This document shows positions 31,483 to 43,250 of a stretch of DNA of 64,000 nucleotides, piece after piece (within the stretch, counting starts at the first letter, position 1; the number at the start of each line of letters is the position of its first letter). Both the position numbers and the translations under genes were made by a program. This stretch comes from Helopsaltes ochotensis (Eukaryota; Chordata; Aves; Passeriformes; Locustellidae), in NCBI GenBank assembly GCA_013400155.1, contig VXBM01000775.1, positions 102,493-166,492 on the forward strand, read 5' to 3'. The notes beneath the pieces were generated by a model. That model saw nothing but the letters and a program-made list of their open reading frames with translations, made no database searches and was not told where the DNA came from.

Positions 31483-33502
31483 CTCTATCAAATTGTCCCA
31501 AAACACCTTATTGATGGGAAACACATGCATGGACAGGCTGAACTTGGGAGCAACCCTTTTGGAGTAGGAGAACCCACCAGCACAGCACATCAACCATTTG
31601 TCCTTCCGCCACACCAAAGATATGCATCAATTTCTTATCCAAAAATTGCATTTTTCCTCTGTGATACCAGCCTAGATGACATTTCAAAAGCAAGACAGCC
31701 CTTTTAAAATTAAACCTGTGTGGACAATGAGTTAAGAAGCAGCTGAAACTGTAAACAAAGTCCTTCTCCTGAGCACGAGCGTGGAGAACTTTGCTGCACA
31801 TTTCACCACAGAATCAGTAACTAAACCTCAAGAAGAGATGCCAGGAGGAGATAGGCAAACCAAGGGGGTTCAAGTATTGCCAAATGCCTGACGGAGCCAA
31901 ATTTCTGTCCCTGGGCAAGTATGTGGGTACAGAAAGTTCTTATTTATGGCCTCATGAGCAGCTGGTTTGTGCACTGACCCTTCAAAACCCCCTGCCATAG
32001 CTCCCCTTCAGCCAGCTTTGCCTTCCTGTGAGCAGAAAGTAAACATTTTTTCCAGCTAAAAAAAAGCCAGCTAAAAACATCCATGGGCTCAGGACAGCCA
32101 GGCTGGGCTTCAGTCGTCCCGGGGGACTTGCCAGAAACATCCATGCCACATTCAGAGCAGGGTTGGTATCACCAAAATCAGTGCATTTTAAGATTTTATC
32201 TAATAAAACACACCCTGAAGTGCTTCAGGCAAACCACAGACATTAAAACTGGGACTCAGGTACACACAGAGTTCCAAGCTGGAACAGGATCAGGGTTTGA
32301 CAGAGGTTCCCAATCCCAAATCCAGCTCCCCCAGCAGGTATTTCCCCAGAGCCACACCTGGCTGACAAGACATGGGCCACCCAGAGGCATCTCTGCCTGC
32401 TCAGGGAGACTCCAGGGATTTGAGAGCCCAGGTGAGCACTCCTGCTTCTGAAAGGAAATAAATGGTGAAATCAGCACTGGGATGGTGTAAGGTGTCCTGC
32501 TGAGACAGGTGAGGTGCCTTTAGGAGCCTCCTCCAGCAGCAGCTCATCCATTCCAGGCATCTGATGACATGTGGGAATAAAGATTACTTAATCAGATGTT
32601 GTAAAGTGCTGTAAAACCATATAGATTTGAAAAAAGCTGCTGCAGTGTGAGGAGAGGGATTCTGGGGAATCACCTGCAAGGTCCAGACAGGGACAAGCTC
32701 AGCTTTGATCTGCCAGGGACAGAAGCTTCAGCACAAGGCGTTGCCTTGGAAAGAGGGCAAAGTCTGGCTGCCAGGGAGGTTCCTTCCAGGCAGGGCTGTC
32801 CCTGGAGCCGTCCTGGCATCCCAAAGCTCTGCTGTCCTTGGACACAAACACTCGGAAGGTTGGGAGGGGAGGTGAGTGACAAGGAAAAGGAAAAACAACT
32901 CTGTTTTCCCAGCAGTGTGCGCCTGTTTCTGAAGAATCCAGCCCTGACTGCACACAGGATGGAGAGGAGACAGATCAGCTACAAAAATCCCACCCCAAGG
33001 ACACCCTGTAGCCCAGACAGCAGCGACACTGCCAGGCTGGGAGAAGGGACAGTTGTGTTTATAGTCCCATATTAATGCAGCTGACCCCAAAGCCATGGAA
33101 CACCTCAGAGCAGCCCAGCCTCCGGAATGCCACTCTGGGGACTGCCACCTCTGGGTCCCAATATTGCCCTCTTCCCACATATCCAGGCAATGCCAGCTTG
33201 TCAGGGGGCCAGGGAGCCTGTGCTCAGCCCAGGGTGAAGGCAACTTTCACAGCTCAGCTCCTGGAGTTAGGGTTGTTACACTCCATCACTCCCCTCAAGG
33301 CTGGGCAAGAGAAACGCACTGCACCTGTTGGGGCAAATTGGAAACACTCACCCAGCCCAAAAACAAACCCACAACCAACTCACAAAACACCACACCCGGC
33401 ACACTGCCCCCAGCATCCCAAAAACCAGCACCATCCCTGATGGTCCAACTCCCCCAGGGAGACCCAGACAGAGAGGCGTGTGAAGTTACACCACAGCCCA
33501 CG

Positions 33503-33742
33503 GAATCACAGAACCATGGAATGGTTTGGGTTAGAAGGGACAGTTAAGTTCCACCCAGTTCCAGCCCCCTGCCACAGGCAGGGACACCTTCCACTATCCC
33601 AGGTTGCTCCAAATCCCAATGTCCAGCCTGGCCTTGGACACTGCCAGGGATCCAGGGGCAGCCACAGCTGCTCTGGGCACCCTGTGCCAGGGCCTCCCCA
33701 GCCTCCCAGGGAACAATTCCTTCCCAATATCCCATCTAATTC
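33503..33742 (-). mobile_element. CR1 LINE fragment
   Basis: GGAATCACAGAACCATGG, GGTTTGGGTTAGAAGGGAC, CACAGGCAGGGACACCTTCC and CAATTCCTTCCCAATATCCC in reverse CR1 order, about 240 bases. Confidence 0.92.
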
Positions 33743-35439
33743 TCTCCTGTTTTAATCTAAACCATTCCCATGTAAAAAATCAGGTGGATCTCCCCATGTA
33801 AAAAGTCGGGTGGATTCCCAACCTGCCCCTTCCCGGCACCTCCGGAGCTGAGCACGGTCCCTCTCTGGAAATCCAATCCCTCCTCGTTTTTTGTCAGCTC
33901 GCAAAAACCCACCTGTGGAGACATCACCTCCTCTGCAGAGCCAGAGCCAGAGCCAGCCCCGGGAGCTGCTTCTGCGAGGCAGGAGGGAAGCAAAGTCCAG
34001 GAGAGCCGGGAGGCTTAAGGAGAGAGCTGCTGGGTCCCAACAGAGCGCCTTTTGTTCCCGAGCTGCCGATAAGGAGCAGCAGCTCCAGCACTTCCCTCCG
34101 TGTGACCGCAGCCTCCTCCCGCTCCCCTGAATTCCAAAATAAGAGCACGTCTTGGGAGCCCTGCTCCAGGTGCTCACGCCTCCCAGGAATCCATCCCCAA
34201 AGAAAAAGGTTGAATCCAAAGGAGACCTGTCGAGGTTTATCTCAGCCTTCCTGGTGTTTCTGGTGAATAATTAAGCGTTAAATGACAAATTCCTTCCTTA
34301 TAGGCAAAAAAAGAGGGATAAATAAAGCTTGGATTGCTCACCAGGGGCAGGTCAGAAGCACTTTTGGTGACTCAGAGGGTGATCTCTGGCAGGCAATGAC
34401 AATATTGAGCACTAAGAAGGTTTACAAACACCCCAATGCCACCCTGCCCGAGCTCTCACCAAGCAGCTGCTCCCTGCAGACAGGAGCCCAGCAGAGCCAG
34501 CACTGTGGGAGACCTGATCCATGGGATTTCCCCTTTCCCACGGCAGCACAGGGAGGCCTCGGCACTGCTCACACCCACAAGTTTTGAGGGTTTTGTCTGG
34601 TTTTCTGTTTCCTCTCCACAGAAACCTTGCATATTTCAAGCTCCCTCAGCCCTGCCTACCCAGCATAAACACACTGATTTCCTTCCATTACCTTCCCAAA
34701 GCACGTTTCCCCCTTTTTCTCTGGGTTATCCTTGCTGTCCTCTGGGCCACATCCTTCCTTCTGAGCAGAACCCACTGCTCAGCAGCACTGCCTGCAAGTG
34801 TCCTGTACCTTGATAAGCAGTTGACCTCCTGAGCCGAGTCCAGGCCAGCCCAGATTCCTGCTCGGAGCGTGGCAGGAAGGAGTTATGCTTTAACCCGAGC
34901 TCTGCCTGGGTCTGCTCCTCCACAGAGCAGGTCACAGCCCTTCTGCTGCTCTGTTTGTACCTCAGGACTTCAGAGAACATCGTGAATCACCATGGGAGCC
35001 CAAAATCAGACACTAAAACTAATTAAGAAATCCTAATCCCTGCCTGTTTTACTTCTCAAACTCTTATTGAGACACCTCTGCTTCCAGTGCTGCCCCCCCC
35101 GCACCTCCCGGTCCTTCCCGGTGTCCCACAGCCCAGTTCCCACGTTCCCAGTCTCACACAATCTGCTTGTGGTTCAAGATAAGGCTCCAAGCAGTTTGTT
35201 TTCCAAACTCCTTCCAGCCTATTTCCTACAGGACAAACACTTCAACTCAGATCTTTTCTGACCAGCAGAGAAATATCTCATGGTAGCCCTGCACTTGGGT
35301 CCTGCCCTCAGGGACATCCCTGTCCAATTTACACTCCCATCCTTCCCTCTACACAGTTTGGAGTCTACACAATAAATTAATTTCCCTGGTATTTTCAGGC
35401 TTTAAGATATCAAATTATCACCATTTGGGACTGATTTGG

Positions 35440-35866
35440 GAGAGTTGGAGCCCCTCTGCTCTGGAGCCAGGCTGGGAGAGCTGGGGCTGCTCACCTGGAG
35501 AGGAGAAGGCTCCAGGGAGAGCTCAGAGCCCCTGCCAGGGCCTAAAGGGGCTCCAGGAGAGCTGCAGAGGGACTGGGGACAAGGGATGGAGGGACAGGAC
35601 ACAGGGAATGGCTTCCCACTGCCAGAGGGCAGGGATGGATGGGAGATTGGGAAGGAATTGTTCCCTGGGAGGGAGGGCAGGCCCTGGCACAGGGTGCCCA
35701 GAACAGCTGTGGCTGCCCCTGGATCCCTGGAAGTGTCCAAGGCCGGGTTGGACATTGGGGTTTGGAGCAGCCTGGGATAGTGGGAGGTGTCCCTGCCCAT
35801 GGCAGGGGGCGGCACTGGAGGGGCTTTAAGGTTCCTTCCAACACAAACTATTCCAGGATTCTGTGA
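35440..35866 (+). mobile_element. CR1 LINE fragment, long copy; inverted partner of 27279-27740
   Basis: It runs from TTGGAGCCCCTCTGCTCTGG through GGAATTGTTCCCTGGGAGGG to AACTATTCCAGGATTCTGTG, about 425 bases in CR1 sense orientation. It shares subfamily variants such as GGATGGATGGGAGATTGGG with the inverted copy at 27279-27740. Confidence 0.92.
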
Positions 35867-37659
35867 ATACAAGGATAATATGGGACAGTTCACTTGCTGT
35901 CCAGAGGGCTCATGGCCCTTCATTTCTCAGTGCAGGGGAGCAGAAAGGCTTTGGGGACAATGGGGACATTACTCAGGGCTCCCTGTGCTTCCCCAAGGAC
36001 AGGTGAACAGACACTGAACTGCATCTGTCACCTTCCACAGCCCTGCAGTTCCAGCCACCTGCAAGATCTCAAGTCCACCAGCTTTTCAGGACAAAATAAT
36101 CACCAATTTCAGCAGCCAGCCCCTGGAGAGGGGTTGGTGACCATTTCATTCATGATGCTTTTGGGTCAGCCCTGTGACCAAAGGTGCACTAAGGCCATTC
36201 CAGAAGGTGGGAATGGCACTGGTACAGAAAACCTGAGCCCTTACCTCCACATCCCCATTCCAACCACTGGACCTTCACACCTGGGTTAGGACAGCCAGGG
36301 AACAGCTGAACCCAGCTCTGTCCTGGTGCTTTGGACCCCTTGCACAGCGCAGAGTAGGTTACAAAACTCAACCCCATCTTTTCAGCCTGGCTGGCCTCTG
36401 CCAGACATGCACCCTGTGGTAACTGATGTGGAGAGGCAGAGGCGGAAAAAACCTCACCTAAAATGCCCTAGATTGCAAAGCAGGGCCCTCAAATGCTCTG
36501 TGCTCACCAGGCCCAGCTCTGCCTTCGGGAAGGCAAGTATCTTCCTGGCAATTCTCTGCTAGGAAAGGAGGGCTCAGAAGGTCCACAGGGCTATGAGGAC
36601 GGGACACAAGGGGCCTGCATCAGCCTCCTACAACCACCCCACGTGAGCTCCCTGCAAAACACAAGGCAGGAGGAATGACAGCGACGCCTCTGGGAACAGC
36701 TCCTGCACGGCCGAGCTCTGGTCCCCATGAGCTCCCACAACAGCTCCTGTGTTACAACACACAGCTGGGGCCCTGCAAGTCCCTGGTCCCCTTTGCAGAA
36801 GCTCGGAGCAGCTGGAGAAACCCAGCAACGCAGATTTCAATGGCCTCGCTCTGATTTTTGCCCTCGAAGAAGGCTTAAATTCGATTGCTCAACATGGAAA
36901 GAAATCCTGGCTTTAACAGAGTTAAAGTTTCACAGAGTTGATGTGTTGGCCTTAAAGCTGCTGCTCACTGTTGCACAGAATGTCATGGAATATTCTGAGC
37001 TGGAGTTCTCCCAGGTGCACCTGTAGGCAGGCAGGCTGGGAGAGCCAGGAGTAGCTCCTATTCCCACAACATACAAAACTTGGGACCTGCCCAACTCCCA
37101 TTTTTCTCCCCAGATCCACTCCTCCTGCGCTGTACAACTCCCTGCTAGATCAATAGCCAGAGGGGACATGCCTGGGCAGGTGAAGGCTTCCAGGGAAAGC
37201 CAAATTCCCCTCCTGTGGCTGTGCAGAATGTGTTTCCCTGGCTGCTTCCAAGAGGAGCCACGGCAGCTGCCCAGCAGATGGCAACAGCCCTGCACAAGGC
37301 ACTGCATCCGCAGGATTTACGGCTGCCTTGTCCTGCAGAGCTCAAGCAGAGCCTTCCTCCGACCTTGCTGGCCCAAAACACGAGTTCCCAGAGATAAAAA
37401 TCCCTATTTGGGGCACTCATGGTGCTCCCAGGCAGCCTTTACAGAGCACTGTAGAGGCAAGGGTGTGCCTTGCCTCTCCTCCAGCCCACCTAAAGTTATA
37501 CATCTCCAAGCCCAGCCCAGCCTAATCCCAGCATTTTCATGCCTCGTTTTCCTTTTTCAGAGTTGTCCTTCCCACTCTGCATTGCCCAGGGGGGCTCACT
37601 TGCCGCAGCAGCAGAGCAGAGGGGCAGAGCCCTCACCCTAGGGCAAGGCACAGTGGGAA

Positions 37660-37728
37660 TCCCTGCGGTGCTGGGCTGATGGTTGAGCTTGGAGGCCTTT
37701 TCCACCCTTAATGATTCCATGACTCCAA
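37660..37728 (+). mobile_element. CR1 LINE 3' tail
   Basis: GGTTGAGCTTGGAGGCC, then TTTTCCACCCTTAATGATTCCATG, is a diverged CR1 3' end. Confidence 0.65.
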
Positions 37729-39987
37729 GAAAACTAACTCCAAATTCCCCTCCATGTCCCCCAGAGAATTCCAAACGAGTTCTGTGCCTCAGCACTGAGT
37801 CATGAGCTCCACAGGAACTCAGAAAGGGAGGCAAGGAGAACTCCCACCTTCCAAGCAGTCAGCAGCCAAGCTGTGCCAACCCAGCCCAGGGGAAAACAGG
37901 GCTCAGGTGTCCAGATGGAAAAGCTCCAAGCTCCCTTCAACGTGACTTTGACAAAGCAGGAAGGCTGTCATTAGTTTTTGGTGGTTTCTCACCCAGCAAC
38001 CACCACACTTCCACCTTGGGCAGGAGGAAGACACTGAGAGGTGATCCCAGCCAGGTGATGCTCTCCCTGCTCCCAGCTGGGTGCACAGGGATGAAGTTCC
38101 TCTTGAATGTGTGACAGAAGAGCTGGAGGGATTGGGATCAACCCCCTGCAAGCCCAGCTGGAGGCACAAGAAGCCACGTGGCTGCAGGAGCTGCTGTCTC
38201 AGTGGAGCCATGGGATAGAAATCCTCTTTGGAAGCACCTTAACAGACAGCCCTGACTGCTGGACACTCGTGGAATGATGCAACAGGAGCCAGGAGATCCA
38301 CAACACATCCAGAGCCACATCAGTGGCTGAACTGGGGGAGCATCCAACATCACAAATTCCTGAGTTCACACCTTGTCCCCCTTCAAATGCGTTTTCATGG
38401 AGGAAGCAGGTGTTGGTGGTTCTCTCTGAAGAGCAAATATTGGGCAAAAGTCCCCGGTTCTGTGCTCTCAGGGTTTTCCATGGATGCTGAGCTCTCCTGA
38501 TGACAGTCACCAGAAGAGGACATGAGTCATCAAGCAGAGCAACCTTATTAACAAAGGAAAGACATTTTCCTGAAGACTGCTTAAAGCACTTGTGTACATT
38601 TGTTTGAACAAACATTGAGGAGAAAAGCTCCCTGTCAGACCTCAGCACTTGGAAGAGCTGAGCACTCCAGCCACTGGGATTTTGGGCTGCTTAGGAGGGA
38701 CCACAGCCAGTGCTCCACTCCAGTAACCACAACTGCTCCCAGCACTTCTGCAAATTCCCAGCAACTCCTTCAGCTCTGATGTGACAGGGGCGGAGAAATC
38801 CCAGCTGTGCCACTTCACACCACGGCCTTGAGCCAGAGGGGCTCACCCAGCGCCTGCGGTGTCCCAGTTGTGTTCTGGGGTGTGTTCAGCTCTGTGTCCC
38901 AGTGCAGCATCTTCCCAGGGCTGACACGGGGATATCCCAGAGCCCAAACTGCTGCTGGGTGCAGTGACAAGTTTACTCTGAGGAAAGGTGATGTCTTCAC
39001 TTCAAAAGGTGATTTCCCCCCTCTCATCTCTTCTGGAGAATCCAAGCAAGATGGAATACAGATATTGGGAATGGCTGTTTATTCTGCTCTCTGCCTTGCT
39101 GATATCCTGCTGCACCTGAGGAAGAAGGGTTTTCTGGAGCCCTCTCCAGCTCTTTTCCCGGTACTCCCGTGAGGAACACGCCTTTGCTGCTCCCAGCAGG
39201 ATGCTTTGTAGCACGGCTTCTCCCTCCCAGGGCCAGCTCCAGCTTTCCAAGGCACAGCACTCCAGGATGTGTGGGATAAAAGGCATGTTGGGAGCTCACG
39301 GCTCAGCCAGAAGAGAACAAAACCCCCCTCACCCCAAGACTCCAGTTTATTTTTACACTCCCAAGGCTGAATGGTATTTCTCAATCATGTTCTCATTTGC
39401 TAAACCTCTACGAAATCCTGGCAAGCTGGAAATTTTTTCAAATCATGTATCCAAGACAACAAGGATAATTCTTCCCCGGCATGTTAAAACGTAGAGCTGT
39501 CCTTTAGATGATTACACTGAATTCAGTATAAAAATCCACTTGGGTCTTTTGGAAGAGGAGATTTCAGGACTCATCACCTTTTTCCTTTGGGTCACCTTGT
39601 CTTTTCAAGGAAAGGCTGGCCCAGCAGCAGAAGTGTTTCATCCCAGTGGGGCACACACCTGCCTTGTTGGTATTGCTGCCCAGAATAGCTCCCAGCGCTG
39701 ACAGAGCTCATCAATGTTAAATTAGCCCCTGGAAAACATTCCCACTTGGAATCTCAGGCAAGATGGCCCCTTGACACAGTTCTGAGAAGCAAAAAGTGAA
39801 AGCCTTTGCCTGTCACAGCCTCCACACTGCTCAGTCCAGAGTTAAAATGCACATTTGTAACCCTGCACCACATAAAAAACACGGAAATCCATCTCCCTGC
39901 TTGCTCTCCTGTCCCACTTCTCCCCAGCTGTTCCTGGGGCTTGTAACTACCTTCCAAAAAGGAAAAATAAACCAATATTCAACCTTG

Positions 39988-40145
39988 CCTGGAGAAGCTG
40001 TGGCTGTCCCTGGATCTCTGGAAGTGTCCAAGGCCAGGCTGGACGGGGCTTGGAACAGCCTGGGACAGTGGAAGTGCCCTGCCATGGGCAGGGAGAGGCA
40101 CTGGATAAGCTTTAAGGTCCCAACCCCAAATGTTCCATGATTTAA
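39988..40145 (+). mobile_element. CR1 LINE fragment
   Basis: GGAGAAGCTGTGGCTGTCCC, GGAAGTGTCCAAGGCCAGGC, GCCATGGGCAGGG and AAATGTTCCATGATT in CR1 sense order. Confidence 0.88.
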
Positions 40146-40257
40146 AGACCAGCTGCCCAACACCCAGGCTATCATTAACCTTTTATCAAGAAATCACAAG
40201 GCCAAAGTGATGTACTACAGACTGTACCAAGCAAAAATACACACAGATATAAATAAA

Positions 40258-40277
40258 TATATTTGCATGCAAATATA
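40258..40277. promoter_or_regulatory. 20-bp perfect palindrome with overlapping octamer motifs
   Basis: TATATTTGCATGCAAATATA is its own reverse complement. It contains ATTTGCAT and ATGCAAAT, i.e. two octamer (POU-factor) motifs overlapping head to head. It is intronic and AT-rich; function is unproven. Confidence 0.45.
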
Positions 40278-40329
40278 AAGCAGATTGGGAGTCTCATCGC
40301 CAGCAACAAGTAGTGTGATAAAAACCATA

Positions 40330-40432
40330 CAGAATCATAAACATCCTGAGTGGGAAGAGGTCCACAAAGATCAGAGCCCAACTGCTGGTCCTGCACACGA
40401 CAACCCCAAAAACATCCAGGCTACCAAGACAC
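40330..40432 (-). mobile_element. CR1 LINE 3' fragment, passerine-type
   Basis: CAGAATCATAAACATCCTGA, GTGGGAAGAGGTCCACAAAG and GGTCCTGCACACGACAACCC match the 3' end of the same subfamily as 12014-12250. Confidence 0.8.
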
Positions 40433-41242
40433 ACGTGTCACAACCCTGAAGAGGGAAGTTTGGAAAACAAAAAGCAGAGGAAAGTGATTCAGTCTCCACA
40501 TGGGACAGGGACCCAGCCATTCCTTTGCTCCCAAGGCACCTGCAGCAGCTCCTGCTCCAGGCAGGAAGGCACAGCGCAGGAATGGGTGAAGCCTTCCAAG
40601 CCAAGCCCAAAACCCCTAGGCACAGACAAGAGGTCTCTCCTTTCCAGCTGTGAACAGCAGGATCACTGCTGCAACGTGTTCCTTTGGCAAGGAATGCAGG
40701 AGGGAAGCAAGGCATCGAGGCTTTAACTAGAGGAAAACAACCCAAATCAGAGAAACAGCCTTTATCAAGCCCAAGAATAGAGAGAAAAATGTAGATTTTT
40801 GTCCCCTGCTCTGCCTTTTACTGGCTAAACAGCACCAAATGTCAACATCCCACTGCTCTGCTGTGCCTCTCAGGTAGGCCCCTGGCTGGTACATCTCCAA
40901 ACCAAGCTCAGGTTTTCCAGGTTCAGGAACTCCAGCAGGAAGACAAACCCAAGAGCAGCAGGTCCCCTTCCCTTGCCACCAGTGTTTCACCACAGAAAGG
41001 GGCTCCCTTTCCACCCAGGGCACCGTGCTCTGCTCTTTCTGTTTTATCAACACCGATTTTAACTTAAACAGCGCCAAATGCTTGGTGCAGGTTCTGTGGG
41101 CCCATCACCCAGAGACTGAATTTATCTTTACATGTTAAGCATCCCTGAGCCCTGTCACAGCAAACTCCCCTCTCCTCAGGTAGAGCCTCTATGCCCAAAT
41201 CCCACTCCATCATTTACGGCAATGAACGGAGCTCATACTTGC

Positions 41243-41334
41243 CTCAAACGTGACGAAGTCATCAAAGTCATCGGGACAGGCCGGGGCTTCCTCCTCGGGG
41301 GTATATCCCATATCATACAGCTGGCTGTCGGGGT
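41243..41334 (-). CDS. RAB11FIP3: RAB11FIP3 exon: acidic DDFDDFVTFE segment
   Basis: This 92-nt exon completes an Asp codon with AC and encodes 30 residues, PDSQLYDMGYTPEEEAP then ACPDDFDDFVTFE. It corresponds to the acidic linker after the EF-hands (human ACPDEFDDFVTYE as recalled); the start of the linker is more divergent. Acceptor CTGCAG: plus CT at 41335-41336. The donor is GAG|GCAAGT, a GC donor (plus GC at 41241-41242) in perfect AG|GCAAGT context. A GT donor four bases further downstream would shift the frame into an immediate stop, so the GC donor is required. The frame is also open upstream through the acceptor (see 41335-41560). Confidence 0.93.
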
Positions 41335-41560
41335 CTGCAGGGGAAACAAGCACACGGTTGGCATCACCGAGAGGGAGATCTGCACCCTCGAGCCAAGGGT
41401 GGCTTTGGGAGACATGGCAGGGGTGGCACAGGAGCTCCTGCGTGCCCGCAGCCCTCAGGAAGGGCCTCTGCCCCAGGCATCCCACCTGCACCAGGGCTGG
41501 AAGACAGCGCCCGTGGCTCCTCCCTGCCACAAATCCAATGGGGCCGGCTCCCGGATCCAT
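41335..41560 (-). CDS. RAB11FIP3: possible alternative 5' extension of exon 41243-41334
   Basis: Reading through the acceptor, the coding frame remains open for 75 codons to an ATG at 41560-41558 with G at -3 and G at +4. A CpG-rich block lies 80-400 bases further upstream in the gene direction. A transcript starting there could encode a FIP3 isoform lacking both EF-hands, with 75 novel N-terminal residues before DPDSQLYD. The novel peptide resembles no domain I recognise, and an open frame of this length in GC-rich DNA is not rare, so confidence is low. Confidence 0.22.
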
Positions 41561-41639
41561 CCCTACCCCTCCATGCCCTCCATTCCTTCTCCCGGCTTCT
41601 TCCCTGTCTCCGTTCCCTGCATGCTCTTTTTCCTCTCCC

Positions 41640-41945
41640 AGGCGGCTTTAACGCCGCTGCGGGCAGGGAAGGCGCGGGGAGCGCGTGTGGCAGCCGAGCG
41701 CCATGGGAACGGCGGGGAGGGCAGGCTGCGGCTCCTCCCGCGGCCACACGCAGCAGGAGCACGGGCCGGCGGAAAAACAGCAGCTTTGCAGCGAGAGATC
41801 TCCGAAATCAATCCCTCCTCCCACCCCAAAGCCCCGTCTGCAGCGTCGCTCCCGGCCCTTGCAGCGAGGGAGGCGGCGAGAATTCCCCGCGCTCCCTCAA
41901 GCAACAGCGAACGCCCGATCCGGCACACGGCCTAGATCCCAGGCT
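41640..41945. promoter_or_regulatory. CpG-rich block upstream of exon 41243-41334
   Basis: CpG-dense sequence (for example GGCGCGGGGAGCGCG at about 41668-41682, CCGCGGCC near 41737 and GGCGGCGAG near 41872) sits 300-600 bases upstream of the exon in the gene direction. It is a candidate internal promoter or enhancer. No TATA box or defined first exon could be assigned. Confidence 0.4.
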
Positions 41946-42334
41946 GGAAGCACCGAATCAGGAGCAGTGCTGCAGTCCCAAAATAAACGGCAGCCTCAAG
42001 CCCACACGCCTCGGAGCTGCCATGGCTGCGGCACCGGGCCTGGCTGCTGCCGAGGAACCGGGCCGGGAGGAGGAGGAGGAGCTGGCCGTGCTCCCAGGGA
42101 ATGCACCAGGATCTGGGGAGGGACGGGGTCACCTTCCGTGCCCTCAGAGCCCCGTCCCGAAGGGGCCCGAAAGGCACATTTGTCCTGCTGCAGCCACCCA
42201 GATGGGACAGTGCCAGCCTCATCCAGAGGTACCAACCTCTCCAGGTATCAACAAATGCCATTTTTCATTAAGGAATCACTTTGTGGCCATTTCATACATC
42301 TGATTAAAAAAAGGTCAAGGGATTAGGGGTTGGT

Positions 42335-42715
42335 CAAGACACTGCGGGTGCTCAGCCTGGACAAGAGAAGGCTCCAGGGACACCTTAGAGCCCCTGCCAG
42401 GGCCCAAAGGGGCTCCAGGAGAGCTGCAGAGGGACTGGGGACAAAGGAGGGAGGGACAGGACACTGGGAATGGCTTCCCACTGCCAGAGGACAGGGTTAG
42501 ATGGGATATTGGGAAGGAATTGTTCCCTGGGAGGGTGGGCAGGCCCTGGCACAGGGTGCCCAGAGAAGCTGTGGCTGCCCCTGGATCCCTGGAAGTGTCC
42601 AAGGCCAGGTTGGACATTGGGGCTTGGAGCCACCTGGGATGGTGGAAGGTGTCCCTGCCATGGAATGAGATGAACTTTACTGTGTCTTTCAACCCAAAGC
42701 ATCCTGAGAATCTCT
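42335..42715 (+). mobile_element. CR1 LINE fragment, long copy
   Basis: GGGTGCTCAGCCTGGACAAG, GGCTCCAGGAGAGCTGCAGA, GGAATTGTTCCCTGGGAGGG, GGAAGTGTCCAAGGCCAGG and a terminal CTTTCAACCCAAAGCATCC block in CR1 sense order, about 380 bases. Confidence 0.92.
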
Positions 42716-43164
42716 CAAGGACTCAGGCAGCAACACCTCCCACCTAAGCACCATCCCCAGGGCCTCTCAGCTGTCCATTAAATGCAGACACAGGTGGGCA
42801 CCCAGGACATACTGGAGCCACCAACCTGAGGGGTTCCCTGGGGCAGGAGAAGATGAACACGTGGCACCAAGAAATGATCCCTCACCTGGGCCTGGGGCTC
42901 CCAAGCGTCAGGCTGTGAATCTAGTCCAGGAATAACCCAAATTGCTTTTCCAGCACCAGACCCAATGCTGTGCTCCACAGGGTCAGGGCTGCAGCAGGGG
43001 AAAGGAGCTCTTGGTCACAGCTTAGCACTTCAATATCCCACTGCTGTCCCACTATGGCACCAGCAGTGGTGCTGCTTCCAGCTGCTAAGCCAGGGCAGGG
43101 CCCTGGGATTCACCTGGAAATGCTGCCGCCTGGGTACCCTGCTCAGGGCAAGGCCACCTCTTGC

Positions 43165-43250
43165 TCTGACTATTGGGGGAGCACGGGAGGATCTTGGACT
43201 TGACAACCTTGGAGGTCTTTTCCAACCTTAATGATTCTATAATCTGAAGA
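43165..43250 (+). mobile_element. CR1 LINE 3' tail
   Basis: GATCTTGGACTTGACAACC, then GGAGGTCTTTTCCAACC, then TTAATGATTCTATAATC is a CR1 3' end. Confidence 0.85.

Larger units (their letters stand above)
29252..41242 (-). other. RAB11FIP3: RAB11FIP3 12-kb GC-AG intron
   Basis: This intron begins on the gene strand with GCAAGT instead of GTAAGT (plus GC at 41241-41242) and ends with AACCAG. It holds CR1 copies at 30420-30540, 31428-31482, 33503-33742, 35440-35866, 37660-37728, 39988-40145 and 40330-40432, and a 20-bp palindrome at 40258-40277. No other gene was recognised; the long frames are chance frames or lie inside CR1 copies. Confidence 0.8.

Noticed and set aside
35440..35866. Open frames of 75-170 codons at 27212-27758, 35402-35923, 42385-42702 and 60300-60967 as related genes
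   Set aside because: Their translations resemble each other only because all are CR1 LINE 3' fragments; the 3' part of CR1 is non-coding.
41235..41240. GT donor (GTATGA) a few bases downstream of the GC donor of exon 41243-41334
   Set aside because: Using it would add four bases and shift the frame so that the next exon hits TGA almost at once. The GC donor gives the conserved VTFE-ANEVTDS join.
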